Below, piece by piece: positions 17,990 through 28,800 of a stretch of 64,000 nt of DNA (within the stretch, counting starts at the first letter, position 1; each line of letters opens with the position of its first letter). The stretch covers positions 30,215 through 94,214 of the forward strand of contig CACZMV010000009.1 in assembly GCA_902782305.1 (NCBI GenBank). Reading direction: 5' to 3'. Below the pieces are notes generated by a model. That model was given only the letters and a program-made list of their open reading frames with translations, was not told the DNA's origin and did not search any database. Position numbers and translations under genes: made by a program. The DNA is from an uncultured Prevotellaceae bacterium (lineage in GTDB: Bacteria; Bacteroidota; Bacteroidia; Bacteroidales; Bacteroidaceae).

Positions 17990-19096
17990 TTATTGTTTCT
18001 GAATTGTGATTTTGGATAATTTAGGATAATGCTTGTTTGTTGGATTAAGATTGCTGCCTATTGTCTTCAAAGCTGTAACCCGATAGCCTTTTTTAATATA
18101 TTCTACCAATTCTGCAGACTTGTAATAAGATGCTTGTTGGGGGATACCATCAACCAAGAATGTTGTATTGCCAAAAGGAGAAGAACTCGTGGTAACAAGC
18201 ATTGACCTCATCAAAGGATCCTGGGTAACAAGCAATTCTGTGATGAAGTCATAATAGCTGACATTGATGACCTGTATTTCTGAAGCTATATTATCTCTTT
18301 CTCCACGTAAGTAAATCGTACAGTTATCCTTTAGGAACAGTGTATCCTTACTACTGATACTGCTTGACTGCAGTCGCCAGTTAATATCGCCAACATTCTT
18401 GACTTTCTTTTGGTAATCAATATAGTATTCGATGGTTTCAAATTTGGAATCGCTGAAATAGATTGTACAGGTCTTGGGATCATAGACCGCATTCATTTTT
18501 AGTTTGGGTGCCATCTTCTGAACAGTTGAGCTACTAATATTTTTACCTTTCACTTCTTGGGATATATAAGAATGACTCATCCATGAAGGAATCAAGGCAA
18601 TGAATAGTCCTATCAGAATACCCAATGCGATTGCACCACCCACATATAACCATTTCTTGTCAATACGAGTTGAACGTACTGTGGTTGGTGTCTCATCTGC
18701 ACAATGGGTCTCCCACTTGATAATTGTGTCAGGATTTGGTATGTTGTTCTTAAATAACACCTTCCCATTGTGACAGTCTGCCACATATAAAGAATTGAGT
18801 AATGTACTGCAAAGGTCTGAAGCAGGTCCAGAGCCTAACGCATCCTTAATTATTTCTTTGATTTCATCATAGACACAGTTGCTGTCCTTGTTCGTATAGT
18901 CCAATTTAAGAAGAACGCCAAAGAGCTTCTCATGGATATAGTTCTTATAGAAATTATAAACCATGATGTGGTTCTCGTCATCTCTGTCAACCAAGAACAA
19001 CACAAGCCTTTTGCCATCGTCTTTCCAAACGACTTCATCTTCTGGAACAAGTATCTTATATTTCATCATACTTATATCTACATTACTATTTTTCAA
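17990..19096 (-). CDS. bitopic membrane protein, unknown
   Basis: 368 residues from ATG 19096, which overlaps the upstream stop by 11 bases; an ATG pair at 19069/19066 is an alternative. The N-terminal 140 residues are soluble. One strong membrane helix lies at about 149-171 (LYVGGAIALGILIGLFIALIP), followed by an extracytoplasmic beta-rich region with Ser-rich loops. No family was recognised. The cytoplasm-helix-periplasm layout is what a coupling protein between a cytoplasmic ATPase and periplasmic partners would need, comparable in topology to RodZ or MreC. The comparison is of layout only. Confidence 0.7.
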   Translation of the reverse strand: MKNSNVDISMMKYKILVPEDEVVWKDDGKRLVLFLVDRDDENHIMVYNFYKNYIHEKLFGVLLKLDYTNKDSNCVYDEIKEIIKDALGSGPASDLCSTLLNSLYVADCHNGKVLFKNNIPNPDTIIKWETHCADETPTTVRSTRIDKKWLYVGGAIALGILIGLFIALIPSWMSHSYISQEVKGKNISSSTVQKMAPKLKMNAVYDPKTCTIYFSDSKFETIEYYIDYQKKVKNVGDINWRLQSSSISSKDTLFLKDNCTIYLRGERDNIASEIQVINVSYYDFITELLVTQDPLMRSMLVTTSSSPFGNTTFLVDGIPQQASYYKSAELVEYIKKGYRVTALKTIGSNLNPTNKHYPKLSKITIQKQ

Positions 19097-19763
19097 TGGG
19101 CATTACCCGATAGACATCCCCTAATAGAATCATGGTCTGATTACCCATGTCTTTAGGCTGTTTGATAAGATATACGCGATAATCCTTTTGGTCTTTCTCG
19201 GTGGCAACATGTTTCCTTTCTACAGAGCCATAGAGCGTTACACTTTGATACTCCTGCATTAGGCTGACAGTCGATTCGTAAACTTCACAGCCATCTGACA
19301 AAGTTTCTGTTTTCTTCCAATTATGAGGATCAGCAAGCTTTCCATTAATATAACCATTCATGATGCCAATCTTATATGACCTGTGCTTTATACCATTCAT
19401 TGCTTGGTTCTTCAATGATACAAAATAAGCAGGCATCATTGAGGTACGAAATTTATAACTTTTTGAACTCCTATCATACCAACTGGTCTTCATCTTTCTT
19501 TTGTCATAATCCCGAAACAGAGGTGGTACATCATTTTCCAAGATACTTTGCTTCTCGTAATGAGCCTTGAGCAATGCCTGCTTGGTTCTGGTAGCAGGAG
19601 TATTACCTACGGCACTGATATACTTGCATAGTTGAGATAGCTTATGATTAAGTTCTGTCTGAACAGGTTTTAAATCTGCTCTTGTCAACTTTGAGTCTTG
19701 AGCCCAAACCTGACAGAAACATGTAAAAAGCAATATGCTTGTAATAGTAAACCAGTTCTTCAT
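19086..19763 (-). CDS. exported protein, unknown
   Basis: 225 residues with a signal peptide at about 1-21 (cleavage after QVWA). The mature part is basic and Tyr/Lys-rich, with a helical start and a beta-rich C-terminal end (VTLYGSVERKHVAT, then YRVYLIKQP). No family was recognised. It is tightly packed in the operon, 8 bases after the preceding exported protein gene. A periplasmic accessory role in the same complex is inferred. Confidence 0.7.
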   Translation of the reverse strand: MKNWFTITSILLFTCFCQVWAQDSKLTRADLKPVQTELNHKLSQLCKYISAVGNTPATRTKQALLKAHYEKQSILENDVPPLFRDYDKRKMKTSWYDRSSKSYKFRTSMMPAYFVSLKNQAMNGIKHRSYKIGIMNGYINGKLADPHNWKKTETLSDGCEVYESTVSLMQEYQSVTLYGSVERKHVATEKDQKDYRVYLIKQPKDMGNQTMILLGDVYRVMPIEK

Positions 19764-19771
19764 AACAACTA

Positions 19772-20596
19772 TTATTTCTTCTTACCTGCTTGGTAAATGC
19801 AATGTCCCACGCTTTTCCCACTCTCTTTCTGTTCTATTATTATCAGATAGCCTCTTGACGTTTTTTGTTTGTTGGGTTTAATATATCCGCTAAATGTTGA
19901 TCCTTTTATATGAATATCAATGTCGTCAACATTGGTGTATAAAGTACTCACCGGTTGTTTATCAACACACGTTCTTTCTTCTCCTTCAAATCCTTCCATC
20001 GATTTCACATAACTATTTTGTGTAAATTCCCAATTTCCTCCTTCAGCAGGTATATACGACCAAGTATAGTCTAAATACAATTCATAATCTTTGACTATAT
20101 CAGGTTTAAGAAGAGTAAACTTCAAATTCCAATCGATACTTTGAATTGACACATTATTTAATTCCTGCCCAAGCCATATCACCTTCAATGTGATGTTCTC
20201 ATCCCTGATATGTCGCTTTTGTGGGTCGTCCTCTATCTTACGATGCAACACAGCCTTAACTTCATATCTGTTTTTCTCAGAGAGTTTTCGAATACTCTTA
20301 ATCTGTACTTGATGACTGACACTATAGTTCTCCAATACATAATGCTTATACCAAGAGAGGAAATCAGACATTTTCACTGTGCCATCATTTACCTGAAAGA
20401 CATTAATACCTTTTTGGTAGGCAGAAGCGAAATCCCCTGGACGCATCGGTTCTACGGGACTGTTCATCTCAGAAATCTTATAGAAGAAGTCCTTAACAGC
20501 ACGTTCAATGTCTGCCTCCACATTATATTTGTTATGGGCAGTCGTTACCATTGGAATTAGTAACAAGAATAATATGTATCGAAATGTTTTTCTCAT
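19772..20596 (-). CDS. exported protein, unknown
   Basis: 274 residues from ATG 20596; the longer reading to 20665 would overlap the triple-AAA+ gene and lacks a signal peptide. From 20596 the protein opens with MRKTFRYILFLLLIPMV, a clear signal sequence cleaved near TTA. The mature part begins with a helix (VEADIERAVKDFFYKISEM) and continues as beta-rich. A similar helix-plus-sheet layout is seen in NTF2-like or DUF4440-like domains, but the match is weak. It is the second gene of the nine-gene operon. Confidence 0.7.
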   Translation of the reverse strand: MRKTFRYILFLLLIPMVTTAHNKYNVEADIERAVKDFFYKISEMNSPVEPMRPGDFASAYQKGINVFQVNDGTVKMSDFLSWYKHYVLENYSVSHQVQIKSIRKLSEKNRYEVKAVLHRKIEDDPQKRHIRDENITLKVIWLGQELNNVSIQSIDWNLKFTLLKPDIVKDYELYLDYTWSYIPAEGGNWEFTQNSYVKSMEGFEGEERTCVDKQPVSTLYTNVDDIDIHIKGSTFSGYIKPNKQKTSRGYLIIIEQKESGKSVGHCIYQAGKKK

Positions 20597-20609
20597 CGTT
20601 TTCTCTACA

Positions 20610-23057
20610 TTACTCAATAGTAAAGCCCATCTTCCTCTTGTTCCACTTGAAATGGGCGACATCACTCTTGGTCACAGACTGACTACCTCCTAATCTCACA
20701 ATACGAAGTTGGGCGATATGAGCAACGGTCTGAGCCAAATGCAATATTGTTCGAAGATTGACGGGTGTCTTTGGGGTTTCACTCGCCTTGATATTCTCTA
20801 TATACTTTAATATCTTAGCCTCTGCTGCTGGTTTCATGTCAAGCTGATAATCTCTATTCAATAATGTTATCAGTATCTCAAGCAACTCTTCTGGTGTGAA
20901 ATCATTGAAAATTATCGTATTACCATAAGACGCAATACCATTAAAGGCCAGATTTTGGGCAATGGCATCCTCTTCTGCCTTGATCTGTCCGAACACAAGT
21001 GCTGTTGTCTGTTCAAGTTCACGAAGCCTGTTGATAATCCAAACCCTCAGATGACTCAGATTAAGGTTGTTATCAGTCGGTGCATCCATATCCAGGAAAA
21101 GGAGTCCATCCTTTGCATCCTTGATGGCCTCACCCAACACTTGATAGCCGTCGTTGCCCGTCAGTTCATCAGCATTCACACACACAGTCTGTCCTCTTTT
21201 CAATATACCAAGACCTTGTAGTATCCTGCCAAGAATTTCTGCCACAGTACCCTTTCCTGTGCCTGTCTTGCCTATAAAGTCCCAACAAAGGTTTTGAGGA
21301 GAGACCTTCAATGTTCCCTGCTTGTGTCTCAGTCTTGAAATGTCCACAAAGTCATGCAACGCTTGTTTCGCATTCTGAAGACTGATAAGGTCATCGAGTC
21401 TTTCAAGCGATTCCGACAAAATGGTTTCATCTAATTCCTTTGGTTTGAACTCATGAGAGACAACATCCGGTATATCACAAGCCTCAATGGTTGTCATTTC
21501 CTCAATACTGATGTCTTCACTCGCTTTCGTCAACAATCTGTTGCATAAAGATGGAATAATATGAGTAGTAATTAGACGCGTTATGAAACGACCATTACCG
21601 AAATGCTCATCTTTATGATCATATTCATTGATGATGTATTTGGCCAGTTTCTTTTCAGCCTCCGGAGTTAAATTATAATGCTCCCTCTCCAGAACTATTT
21701 TGCCAATCTGCATCAACTCTTTAGGGGTATAATCATCGAAATGGAAAATATACGGGAACCTGCTCTTCATTCCAGGATTAGCTTCCAACATTCTGTTCAT
21801 CTCTTCCGTATAACCGGCAAGTATGACTATCATATCAGCATCGTCCGAGCTAAGAGCGGTAAGCAGCGTTTCTATCACTCGCATTCCGAAATCTTTCCTG
21901 TCAGTCGACTCCACAAAAAGGTTATAAGCCTCATCGATAAACAGCACGCCCCCACTGGCACTTTCTATAGCACTTTTGGTATTCTTCTCCGTAGCACCTA
22001 TCCACTCGCTCACCAATTTGGTTCGTTCTGTTTCAACCACGTGTCCTGACGACAATACGCCGATACTATGGTAGATTTCTCCAAGACACTTGGCAATTGT
22101 TGTCTTTCCCGTACCAGGATTTCCCGTGAACACCATATGCATCGGAGGATTCCTATTATACAAGCCCTTCGATGCCCTGAGGTTGTTCAGTTTAACAAGA
22201 GCTGTATGATCCAGTATCTGCTTTTTCACATTATCCAGACCAATCAGGGATTTCAGTTTGTTAATAGCTACCTCTGTGTCGGGCTGTTTGATTTCAGGTA
22301 AGTCCTCTGGCAGTATCGTAACCAAGTCCATTTGTTCTAATGGTTGGCCTTGCGTCATCACTCTTTCCGATATTCTAGGAACGATTTCCTTTTCAAACAG
22401 TTCCTTTAGAAAAAAGGTATTCCTGAAATTCTTCCCACGCGTCTTATAGGCAAGACTCAAATATTCTTTTAATGCTGTTTCTGCATCAGGGTCCAACATG
22501 TAGTTTTCACCATTAACATAGTCCACCATGTATTGGAACATTGCCTCTGGATTCAAATCGTCGAAATTGAATATATAGGAAAACAGATCCCTTGCCTTAT
22601 CATGACCTTTCACCAGCTCCAGGAGTTCATTGCGTCTACCTGTCAAGACCACCACCATATTGGTTGTCGAAGCCATTTTATTGCATAACTCCTCTATACC
22701 TTTCTGATGGGTCACATTTCCACTCATGTTTAACTGTTCAGCATTCTTGATGTGTAACAGTATATTATTGGAACATGCATTCGACAAGGCTTCGCAGAAT
22801 CCCGTATTGACATCAAACATGGTTGCAGCATCCTCCATAACACAATTAGTCAATCCAGCAACGTCTGCCATTCTCTGATATATTTCTTGGACAGCATCAC
22901 CCTTCCCCACTCCATCATTACCGGTTATTACGTAATGCTGAAGGGTGGTTGTAAACCCTAAGTCACACTTCTGTCTTGCACTCTTAAACTTAGCCTTATT
23001 GTCTAAAACAGACAAGTGCTCCTTAAAATCTTCTGGTGCAAAAGTTATTAGTTCCAT
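20610..23057 (-). CDS. triple-AAA+ (CbxX/CbbX-like) ATPase
   Basis: 815 residues with three AAA+ modules in a row. Module 1 has GNDGVGKGD at 46-54 and a weak Walker B (NILLHIKNAEQ), so it is probably inactive. Module 2 has GNPGTGKTT near 313, GGVLFIDEAYNL near 375 and KSRFPYIFHF, all canonical CbxX features. Module 3 has GKTGTGKGT near 596 and DGLLFLDMDAP, with Asp-Met-Asp replacing the usual DEA. One active module flanked by degenerate ones is common in stacked AAA+ machines. It is the first gene of the leftward operon, next to a divergent promoter region. Spo0K- or ESX-type EccA proteins share the CbxX module, and secretion or assembly roles are known there. Confidence 0.85.
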   Translation of the reverse strand: MELITFAPEDFKEHLSVLDNKAKFKSARQKCDLGFTTTLQHYVITGNDGVGKGDAVQEIYQRMADVAGLTNCVMEDAATMFDVNTGFCEALSNACSNNILLHIKNAEQLNMSGNVTHQKGIEELCNKMASTTNMVVVLTGRRNELLELVKGHDKARDLFSYIFNFDDLNPEAMFQYMVDYVNGENYMLDPDAETALKEYLSLAYKTRGKNFRNTFFLKELFEKEIVPRISERVMTQGQPLEQMDLVTILPEDLPEIKQPDTEVAINKLKSLIGLDNVKKQILDHTALVKLNNLRASKGLYNRNPPMHMVFTGNPGTGKTTIAKCLGEIYHSIGVLSSGHVVETERTKLVSEWIGATEKNTKSAIESASGGVLFIDEAYNLFVESTDRKDFGMRVIETLLTALSSDDADMIVILAGYTEEMNRMLEANPGMKSRFPYIFHFDDYTPKELMQIGKIVLEREHYNLTPEAEKKLAKYIINEYDHKDEHFGNGRFITRLITTHIIPSLCNRLLTKASEDISIEEMTTIEACDIPDVVSHEFKPKELDETILSESLERLDDLISLQNAKQALHDFVDISRLRHKQGTLKVSPQNLCWDFIGKTGTGKGTVAEILGRILQGLGILKRGQTVCVNADELTGNDGYQVLGEAIKDAKDGLLFLDMDAPTDNNLNLSHLRVWIINRLRELEQTTALVFGQIKAEEDAIAQNLAFNGIASYGNTIIFNDFTPEELLEILITLLNRDYQLDMKPAAEAKILKYIENIKASETPKTPVNLRTILHLAQTVAHIAQLRIVRLGGSQSVTKSDVAHFKWNKRKMGFTIE

Positions 23058-23134
23058 CTACATTTATAGTTTTATCATGGTGCAAAGATATAAAATTATT
23101 TGCATAATATCAAAAAAAAATGTATTTTTGCAAC
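23058..23134. promoter_or_regulatory. divergent promoter region between the two system operons
   Basis: Two -7 boxes face outwards in 77 bases. On the minus strand TATCTTTG lies at 23083-23090, for the nine-gene operon. On the plus strand TATTTTTG lies at 23123-23130, for the Sel1/NACHT operon. The short AT-rich space would let one regulator act on both sides. No obvious palindromic operator was seen. Confidence 0.7.
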
Positions 23135-24223
23135 ATGAATACAAAAATAGATGCCATCCGCCAATATTTAGAAGCCCGCAAAGCTGTAAGAAACGCAAAG
23201 AATCCCAAGGCTTTCTTGCGTCTAGGCAAGCTCTATGCCCAAGGTATTGGTACCAAAGAAAATCATGTACTATCCAACTATTTCTACGAGAAGGCTCTTG
23301 CCATGGGCTGTAAAGAGGCCGAAAGCCTCATCGATCATGAATACGATACCGGCCAAAGAAGTATTGTACGTGACATCATGACTGCTATGGAAAACATTGA
23401 AGCTGTAGCACCATACAAAATCGAAAGGCTGAAAAGTCGCCTTGAAAAAGAACGACTTAAGAAGAATTTCGGCAATTTATCGCACATTCGGAATCACATA
23501 CCTTTTTTCTATCCGGATTATAATCAGGAGCAAGGCTATGACGATCTCTTGAACCATCGCGACACCATAGATGCAGACATCTGCTATTCTTTATGCACAG
23601 CCGACAACTGGTCCGAGGTCAACATTGATGTATTGGAAAGCATGCTACAACAGCTTTACGCCCCTATCATCCAAGATTCAAAACTGATGCAGAGCATCGT
23701 AAGTAGTGACAATTGCTACTTAATAAGTGACGAGGACGGCGAGTTACGCCAATGTCTGGTTCATCTTAGATCTTCATACAATTCCATCTGTAAAAATATC
23801 AAAGTCGAGGAACAAGAGATTGCTCAAATAGACGATAGCGCTTGGTATCCCTATTTCAAGGTTTCCCTGATACCTTTATTAAGATTGCAAGCATTCAGAT
23901 GTCTATTATCCATCAGAGATATCGATCCTCATATTCATGACTTCATGAATTGTCTGGACAGCGACGAGGAATCTCTGAACGTATGTGAAGCCGTTCAAGA
24001 CCAGGATATACAATTGTTCCTTATCTCCTATGTTGAGTTGAACATTGATACCGATTCCATCTTGATTGCTCACCAGAAATTGCTGCGATTCTATCGGAAT
24101 CATCATCTTCGTCCACTCGTCCAACAGCTCAATGCTTATATCGAGAGAATGACGGATGCCGGCATTGAGCACCAACTACCGGAATACACGGAAGAAAACC
24201 TACCAAAAATTGAATTAACATAA
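23135..24223 (+). CDS. Sel1-repeat-containing protein, unknown
   Basis: 362 residues from ATG 23135. The ATG at 23120 is rejected because the -7 box (23123-23130) lies inside that extension. The N-terminal 60 residues form a Sel1-like helical repeat (AFLRLGKLYAQGIGTKEN, then YFYEKALAMGCKEA), which mediates protein contacts. The rest is helical and Asp/Cys-rich with no recognised family. It is the first gene of the rightward operon and has no membrane segment. An adaptor role is inferred. Confidence 0.72.
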   Translation: MNTKIDAIRQYLEARKAVRNAKNPKAFLRLGKLYAQGIGTKENHVLSNYFYEKALAMGCKEAESLIDHEYDTGQRSIVRDIMTAMENIEAVAPYKIERLKSRLEKERLKKNFGNLSHIRNHIPFFYPDYNQEQGYDDLLNHRDTIDADICYSLCTADNWSEVNIDVLESMLQQLYAPIIQDSKLMQSIVSSDNCYLISDEDGELRQCLVHLRSSYNSICKNIKVEEQEIAQIDDSAWYPYFKVSLIPLLRLQAFRCLLSIRDIDPHIHDFMNCLDSDEESLNVCEAVQDQDIQLFLISYVELNIDTDSILIAHQKLLRFYRNHHLRPLVQQLNAYIERMTDAGIEHQLPEYTEENLPKIELT

Positions 24224-24232
24224 GATTATTAT

Positions 24233-25894
24233 ATGAAAGGAAATTATGCTACTACCTACCTAATGATGCCATTTTATTTAAAGAAGGCATTTAATGGTAC
24301 TTTACCAGAAAGTTGTTTTTGGATTAGAAAGGATATGACTCTTGAGACTAACACTTTCTTTCCTTACCTACAACAGTTCCTAACAGATACTGCCCATAGG
24401 ACACATGACGAGAAGCAAGTACAACCATACGATTATTATATTTACACTTACGAGAATCACTCAGAATTGTATCGTGCAATCGAGAGTCATGATTTTTACA
24501 TTAATCTTAAAGAACAAAATGGGGATAGTAATCGGATTGCAAGGCTCAGGATAGGCAAAGATTATAGCAAAAAAGGCGAAAGAAATTCTTTTTCCACCCC
24601 AAAACTCATCATCTGTCCTATTGCAGAAGTCGGCATTCTGATATTTTCCATGGAGATACAGTTGCCAACAAGTTCATTGAAGGCATTGCTGGATTTAAAC
24701 TACAAGTTGCGTCATAACAAGCAGGATACCATCCTCCATGTGTCATATGAGAAGCAGTTTGAAAACTTCAATCAGCAACTAAGCGATTTTGACAACAAAG
24801 GCAGTCTGAAAACAGAAGCCATCAAGCAAGCTTCATTCAACAAAGCCATTAATATCTGGAAGGAACTTTGCGATGATGCTTCTCATCTAAGAAAGCTATT
24901 TGGCAAAAGCACGATTAAAGCTGACGACGACCAGTTTGGCGACGAATTACTATGCCTTGAAGAGACGCCCTCTGTGCTGAACGTGGATTTCCGTTTCAAC
25001 ATGATTCAGGAATTGCTGATGGCAGGACTCGATGGATGGTACGAACGTTTCAATAGCGACATGAATCACCTCTTTACCTTCATCGAGTTAGAGCATACGG
25101 AAGTGACATCAGAATTGCTGGATGACTTTCATCACATCACGACCTGCACCAACAGCAATTACCAAATGTTGAAATTTAGATTTGAAGAGCAGTGCACACA
25201 AACCTTCGAAAATGTCTATGTAGGCTCCTCTGTGGAGGGTGGAGCCATGATGATTGTCAAGCCCATGCCCTCAACAGATTTCTGGAACAGCTTTTGGAAA
25301 GGACAGTTCGACAAGAGGTATATGTGGTTCTACATCATGGCACTGATGCAAAGACATACCTTGATTCACCAAATCTATAAACTCACCAAGATATATACTG
25401 GCAACAAAACCTCAGTGAGATTGCTAAGAGAAGAGGTTGACAAGACTTCCAAACTTGGTGTAAACACTTATTTCTCTGTACTCACAGACCACACGCAACA
25501 TCATGTGTTTTATGAACATTGTAAAAAGAATCTGAGCATTGACACATTGAGAAGTGAGTTGAGCGAAAAAATGGAAATGCTTAACGACAACCTGGAGAGC
25601 AAATCGGACAGGATAAAGGAAAGGCAGCAGAGGATATTGGCTATCCTCGTTGCCATATTGACCATTTTCTCCGCCACCAACGACGGTATGGATGTAGTGT
25701 TAAAGAAGTTTGATGAAGGTGCTCAAGCCTTCTATCATTTACACGAAGACGACTGGTTGGTTCGAAACCTGCATGACCTATACCATATAGGAAATGGAGT
25801 ATGGAGTTTCTACGTCCTCATCTCCGTCATCTGTCTGGGTATCCTCGGCGCCATCTATATGGTTTTTCAGTATATAAAAACTAATAACAAATAA
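24233..25894 (+). CDS. cytoplasmic protein with C-terminal membrane helices, unknown
   Basis: 553 residues. About 440 soluble residues lead into a coiled coil (about 445-470, ELSEKMEMLNDNLESKSDR), then a hydrophobic helix at about 474-490 and a stronger one at about 525-548 next to the C terminus. The layout (soluble domain, long helix, two C-terminal helices) recalls CorA-like two-helix proteins, but the GMN signature is absent, so no function is claimed. It sits 9 bases after the Sel1 gene and 3 bases before the NACHT-like gene. It could anchor the NTPase to the membrane. Confidence 0.7.
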   Translation: MKGNYATTYLMMPFYLKKAFNGTLPESCFWIRKDMTLETNTFFPYLQQFLTDTAHRTHDEKQVQPYDYYIYTYENHSELYRAIESHDFYINLKEQNGDSNRIARLRIGKDYSKKGERNSFSTPKLIICPIAEVGILIFSMEIQLPTSSLKALLDLNYKLRHNKQDTILHVSYEKQFENFNQQLSDFDNKGSLKTEAIKQASFNKAINIWKELCDDASHLRKLFGKSTIKADDDQFGDELLCLEETPSVLNVDFRFNMIQELLMAGLDGWYERFNSDMNHLFTFIELEHTEVTSELLDDFHHITTCTNSNYQMLKFRFEEQCTQTFENVYVGSSVEGGAMMIVKPMPSTDFWNSFWKGQFDKRYMWFYIMALMQRHTLIHQIYKLTKIYTGNKTSVRLLREEVDKTSKLGVNTYFSVLTDHTQHHVFYEHCKKNLSIDTLRSELSEKMEMLNDNLESKSDRIKERQQRILAILVAILTIFSATNDGMDVVLKKFDEGAQAFYHLHEDDWLVRNLHDLYHIGNGVWSFYVLISVICLGILGAIYMVFQYIKTNNK

Positions 25895-25897
25895 AAT

Positions 25898-28800
25898 ATG
25901 AGAGAACTGGGATATAACAACTTACAAGCCAAACTTAGTGAAGATGATTTCAATGACAATTTGGAAGAAATTAGGCAAGTCAAAATCCGATATAAAGATG
26001 AAAAGAAAAGTCAGACGAAAGACGACTTTATTGACGGGGACTTTCTCGACGTATTCCAAGGCACAGGAATAACCGAACACCTAAAATCTGTATTGGTACT
26101 GCTTATCAATCTGATAGAACTTATCAAAAAGGACAAAAGTGAACCCGGATTTTTCAAGAATCTTTTCACTTTTGGTGCTCTGGATTCCGATGAAACAATA
26201 GCCTTGCTACTTAACACAGAATCCTTCCTCAAACGATTAGCGGGCTTTTTATATGAACCTTCTGTCAGGAAAAAGATGGATGATAATAATTGGACGCTAG
26301 CCAATTTCATTGATTGGGAGCAGGATGGTGACAGGCTCATCAATAGCCAATTAAACGATTTAGTATATGTGTTGAAAGAATACACGAATACTAATCGTCA
26401 TGATAGTACCAAGGAAGCCAAGGTGAAATACATCTTTTCAGAAGACAAAGCAACAAGAAAAAAAATTCATAATAGTGTTGTTGCTCTTGTTCTCATGGTT
26501 GTATATTATCATTTCGACGCTATCGACGACCTCCTTCAGAATCCAGACATCATTGCGGACAAGAAGAATTTTTCCATTATGGAGGATTATCTTAAAAAAC
26601 TACAAAAAGACCAGTTGGAGATATTAAATAAGATATATGGAATCAATGAGATAAATGAAATAGGCTTAGATTCAATTGCAGAAGTGTCATTGAAATCTTT
26701 TAGTCATGATAGCAATACTATCGAACAAGAATCCCACATTTTATTAGCTGGAGAATCTGGCACCGGAAAGAGCACATTGCTAGCAGCAATGGTATATAAA
26801 GATATTGTAAGATGGGATAACGACAACAGTTCACCTATTCCTGTAAAAATCGAATTACAGGATTACAGGAAAGAGCACAAAGATAGTTTCATGGGGTTTA
26901 TTGTTAACCAAATAGAAAAGGAACTCGACATTCGCAATATAAATATTCACGAATACCTCCGTCAACTCTTTAAAGAAGGCAAGATTGTCTTATATGTCGA
27001 TGGTTTGAACGAACTTCCACTCAGTTTGGGTGAATACAGAATTGATGCTATCAAAGGGCTGTTAAGAATTTCTAGAGATTATAAAGACTGTCGCTTTATC
27101 ATCACAAGTCGTATCAAAGACATGGGGCTTGACGAAGAAGATGGAGATGGTGTATATGGACAATTAGTACAGGGTGGTTCTATCGGATTGTTTAAGCGCT
27201 ATGACCTTCAACCTTTTACAAAGGAGCAGATAGGCAGGCAAATAGAAAGCTATCTCAAAGCAAAACATACTGTTCCAAATGAAAAAGAACAGAAGAAAAT
27301 AGCCGGATACATCAATAAAAACAAAATAGAGGAACTTGCAAAGAATCCCTTGCAGTTAATCTTGATTTTAAACTACTTTGACAAGAATAAGGACACGAAT
27401 TCACTGGCGGTATCCAATCGTTCACAATTGCTATTCAAACTAACAGAAGACATTACCAAAAATGATAGAATAAAAAACCGAAGCAATGACAAACTGAAGA
27501 AAATCAACAAGGAAATCAGGAAAATCCTGCTGAAGGTAGCAGAACATCAATTTCAGAAAAGAGACAATCAAGGACTGAAGCTTGAGGAGATAGAATTGCT
27601 GTGTCAAAACATACTTGATCCGTCGATAGACCCTGTATGGACTATAGAGGCTATGCTAGAAATAGCTGATACATTTGGCATAATGGAGAAAAAGAACAAC
27701 ATCTATAACTTCAGGCACGACTCCTGGCGAGAGCACTTTCAGGCATTTAATATCGTGAAACAACTTCAGACAAGCGACAAGCCTGTTCTAATACTTCAGG
27801 ACATCTATCAAGCAACAAACCATTTCAAAGACAGAGAGGCACAAGAACTCTTCCGTCATATTTTTGAGATTGCAGAGATGGTTTTCTTTGTCGAAAAGCG
27901 CAACGCCATCAGAAAAGCCTTAGAAAAAGAGGAAAAATACAAGGACGATATCAAGAAAGAAATCGAAGCAGCTGAGCGCGATGAAGAATTTCAGGTATAC
28001 CTAAAAGACAAAGAGCGTTTCATAGATGATTATGGCTTTTCTAATCCCAAAAAGATAGAACAACTTGCAGCAAAAGAAGATAGGATTGAAAAACTTCGTC
28101 AAGATTTTGATAAAACCAATCCTGATATAGAGAAACAAAGAGAAGATTATCTTCTCAATACGACTGACCAGCGAAGATTGTTGGAGCAGATTGCTCATCT
28201 ACTTCTAGAATATGAAAACGGTTTGAAGATTCTTTCCTATGCCACTGCGACAATGGATTCATTCGCTTTGGATAACAACGATGTCACCAGCATTATGCCC
28301 AAAATCATTGTCGAAAATGAAATCGTCAATAACATGAACATCTATAAGGCAAAACATCCTGAAGGCGACCAATCAATAGACAACTTGAATCAGGAACTGA
28401 AGCCAATATTTGAATGTACCGCTATGTCTGGCAATGAGAAACTGTTGGATTGCCTCATCGGTGACCTATATTGGCTAAATGTTTGGTTGAACTTATGGAC
28501 TGTCAATGAGTCGTTGAAATCTATGGAGAATGTTTTGACAGGTGTGCTTATGGCTAAATGCGAAAACCAGCTTGCTCTTTTCTATAAAATGTTTGATGCT
28601 TACAAAGGGATGAATAAGCTTGCAAAGATAAAAATTGCAAATAAGGTGGAACTGATCATGATGCGACTAATTACCCTCATGAACGATGGAGACGTCGTTG
28701 AGATTATCACAGATTTCTTAAGCAAAAAATACAAAGATCCTATAGACAAGAGACAAAAGAAGAGAATCGGTCCAAAGCTCCTACTTGGACTAAAAGACAT

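Noticed and set aside
24233-25894. CorA-type magnesium transporter
   Set aside because: The topology is similar but the GMN motif after the first membrane helix is absent and the soluble part shows no CorA wording.
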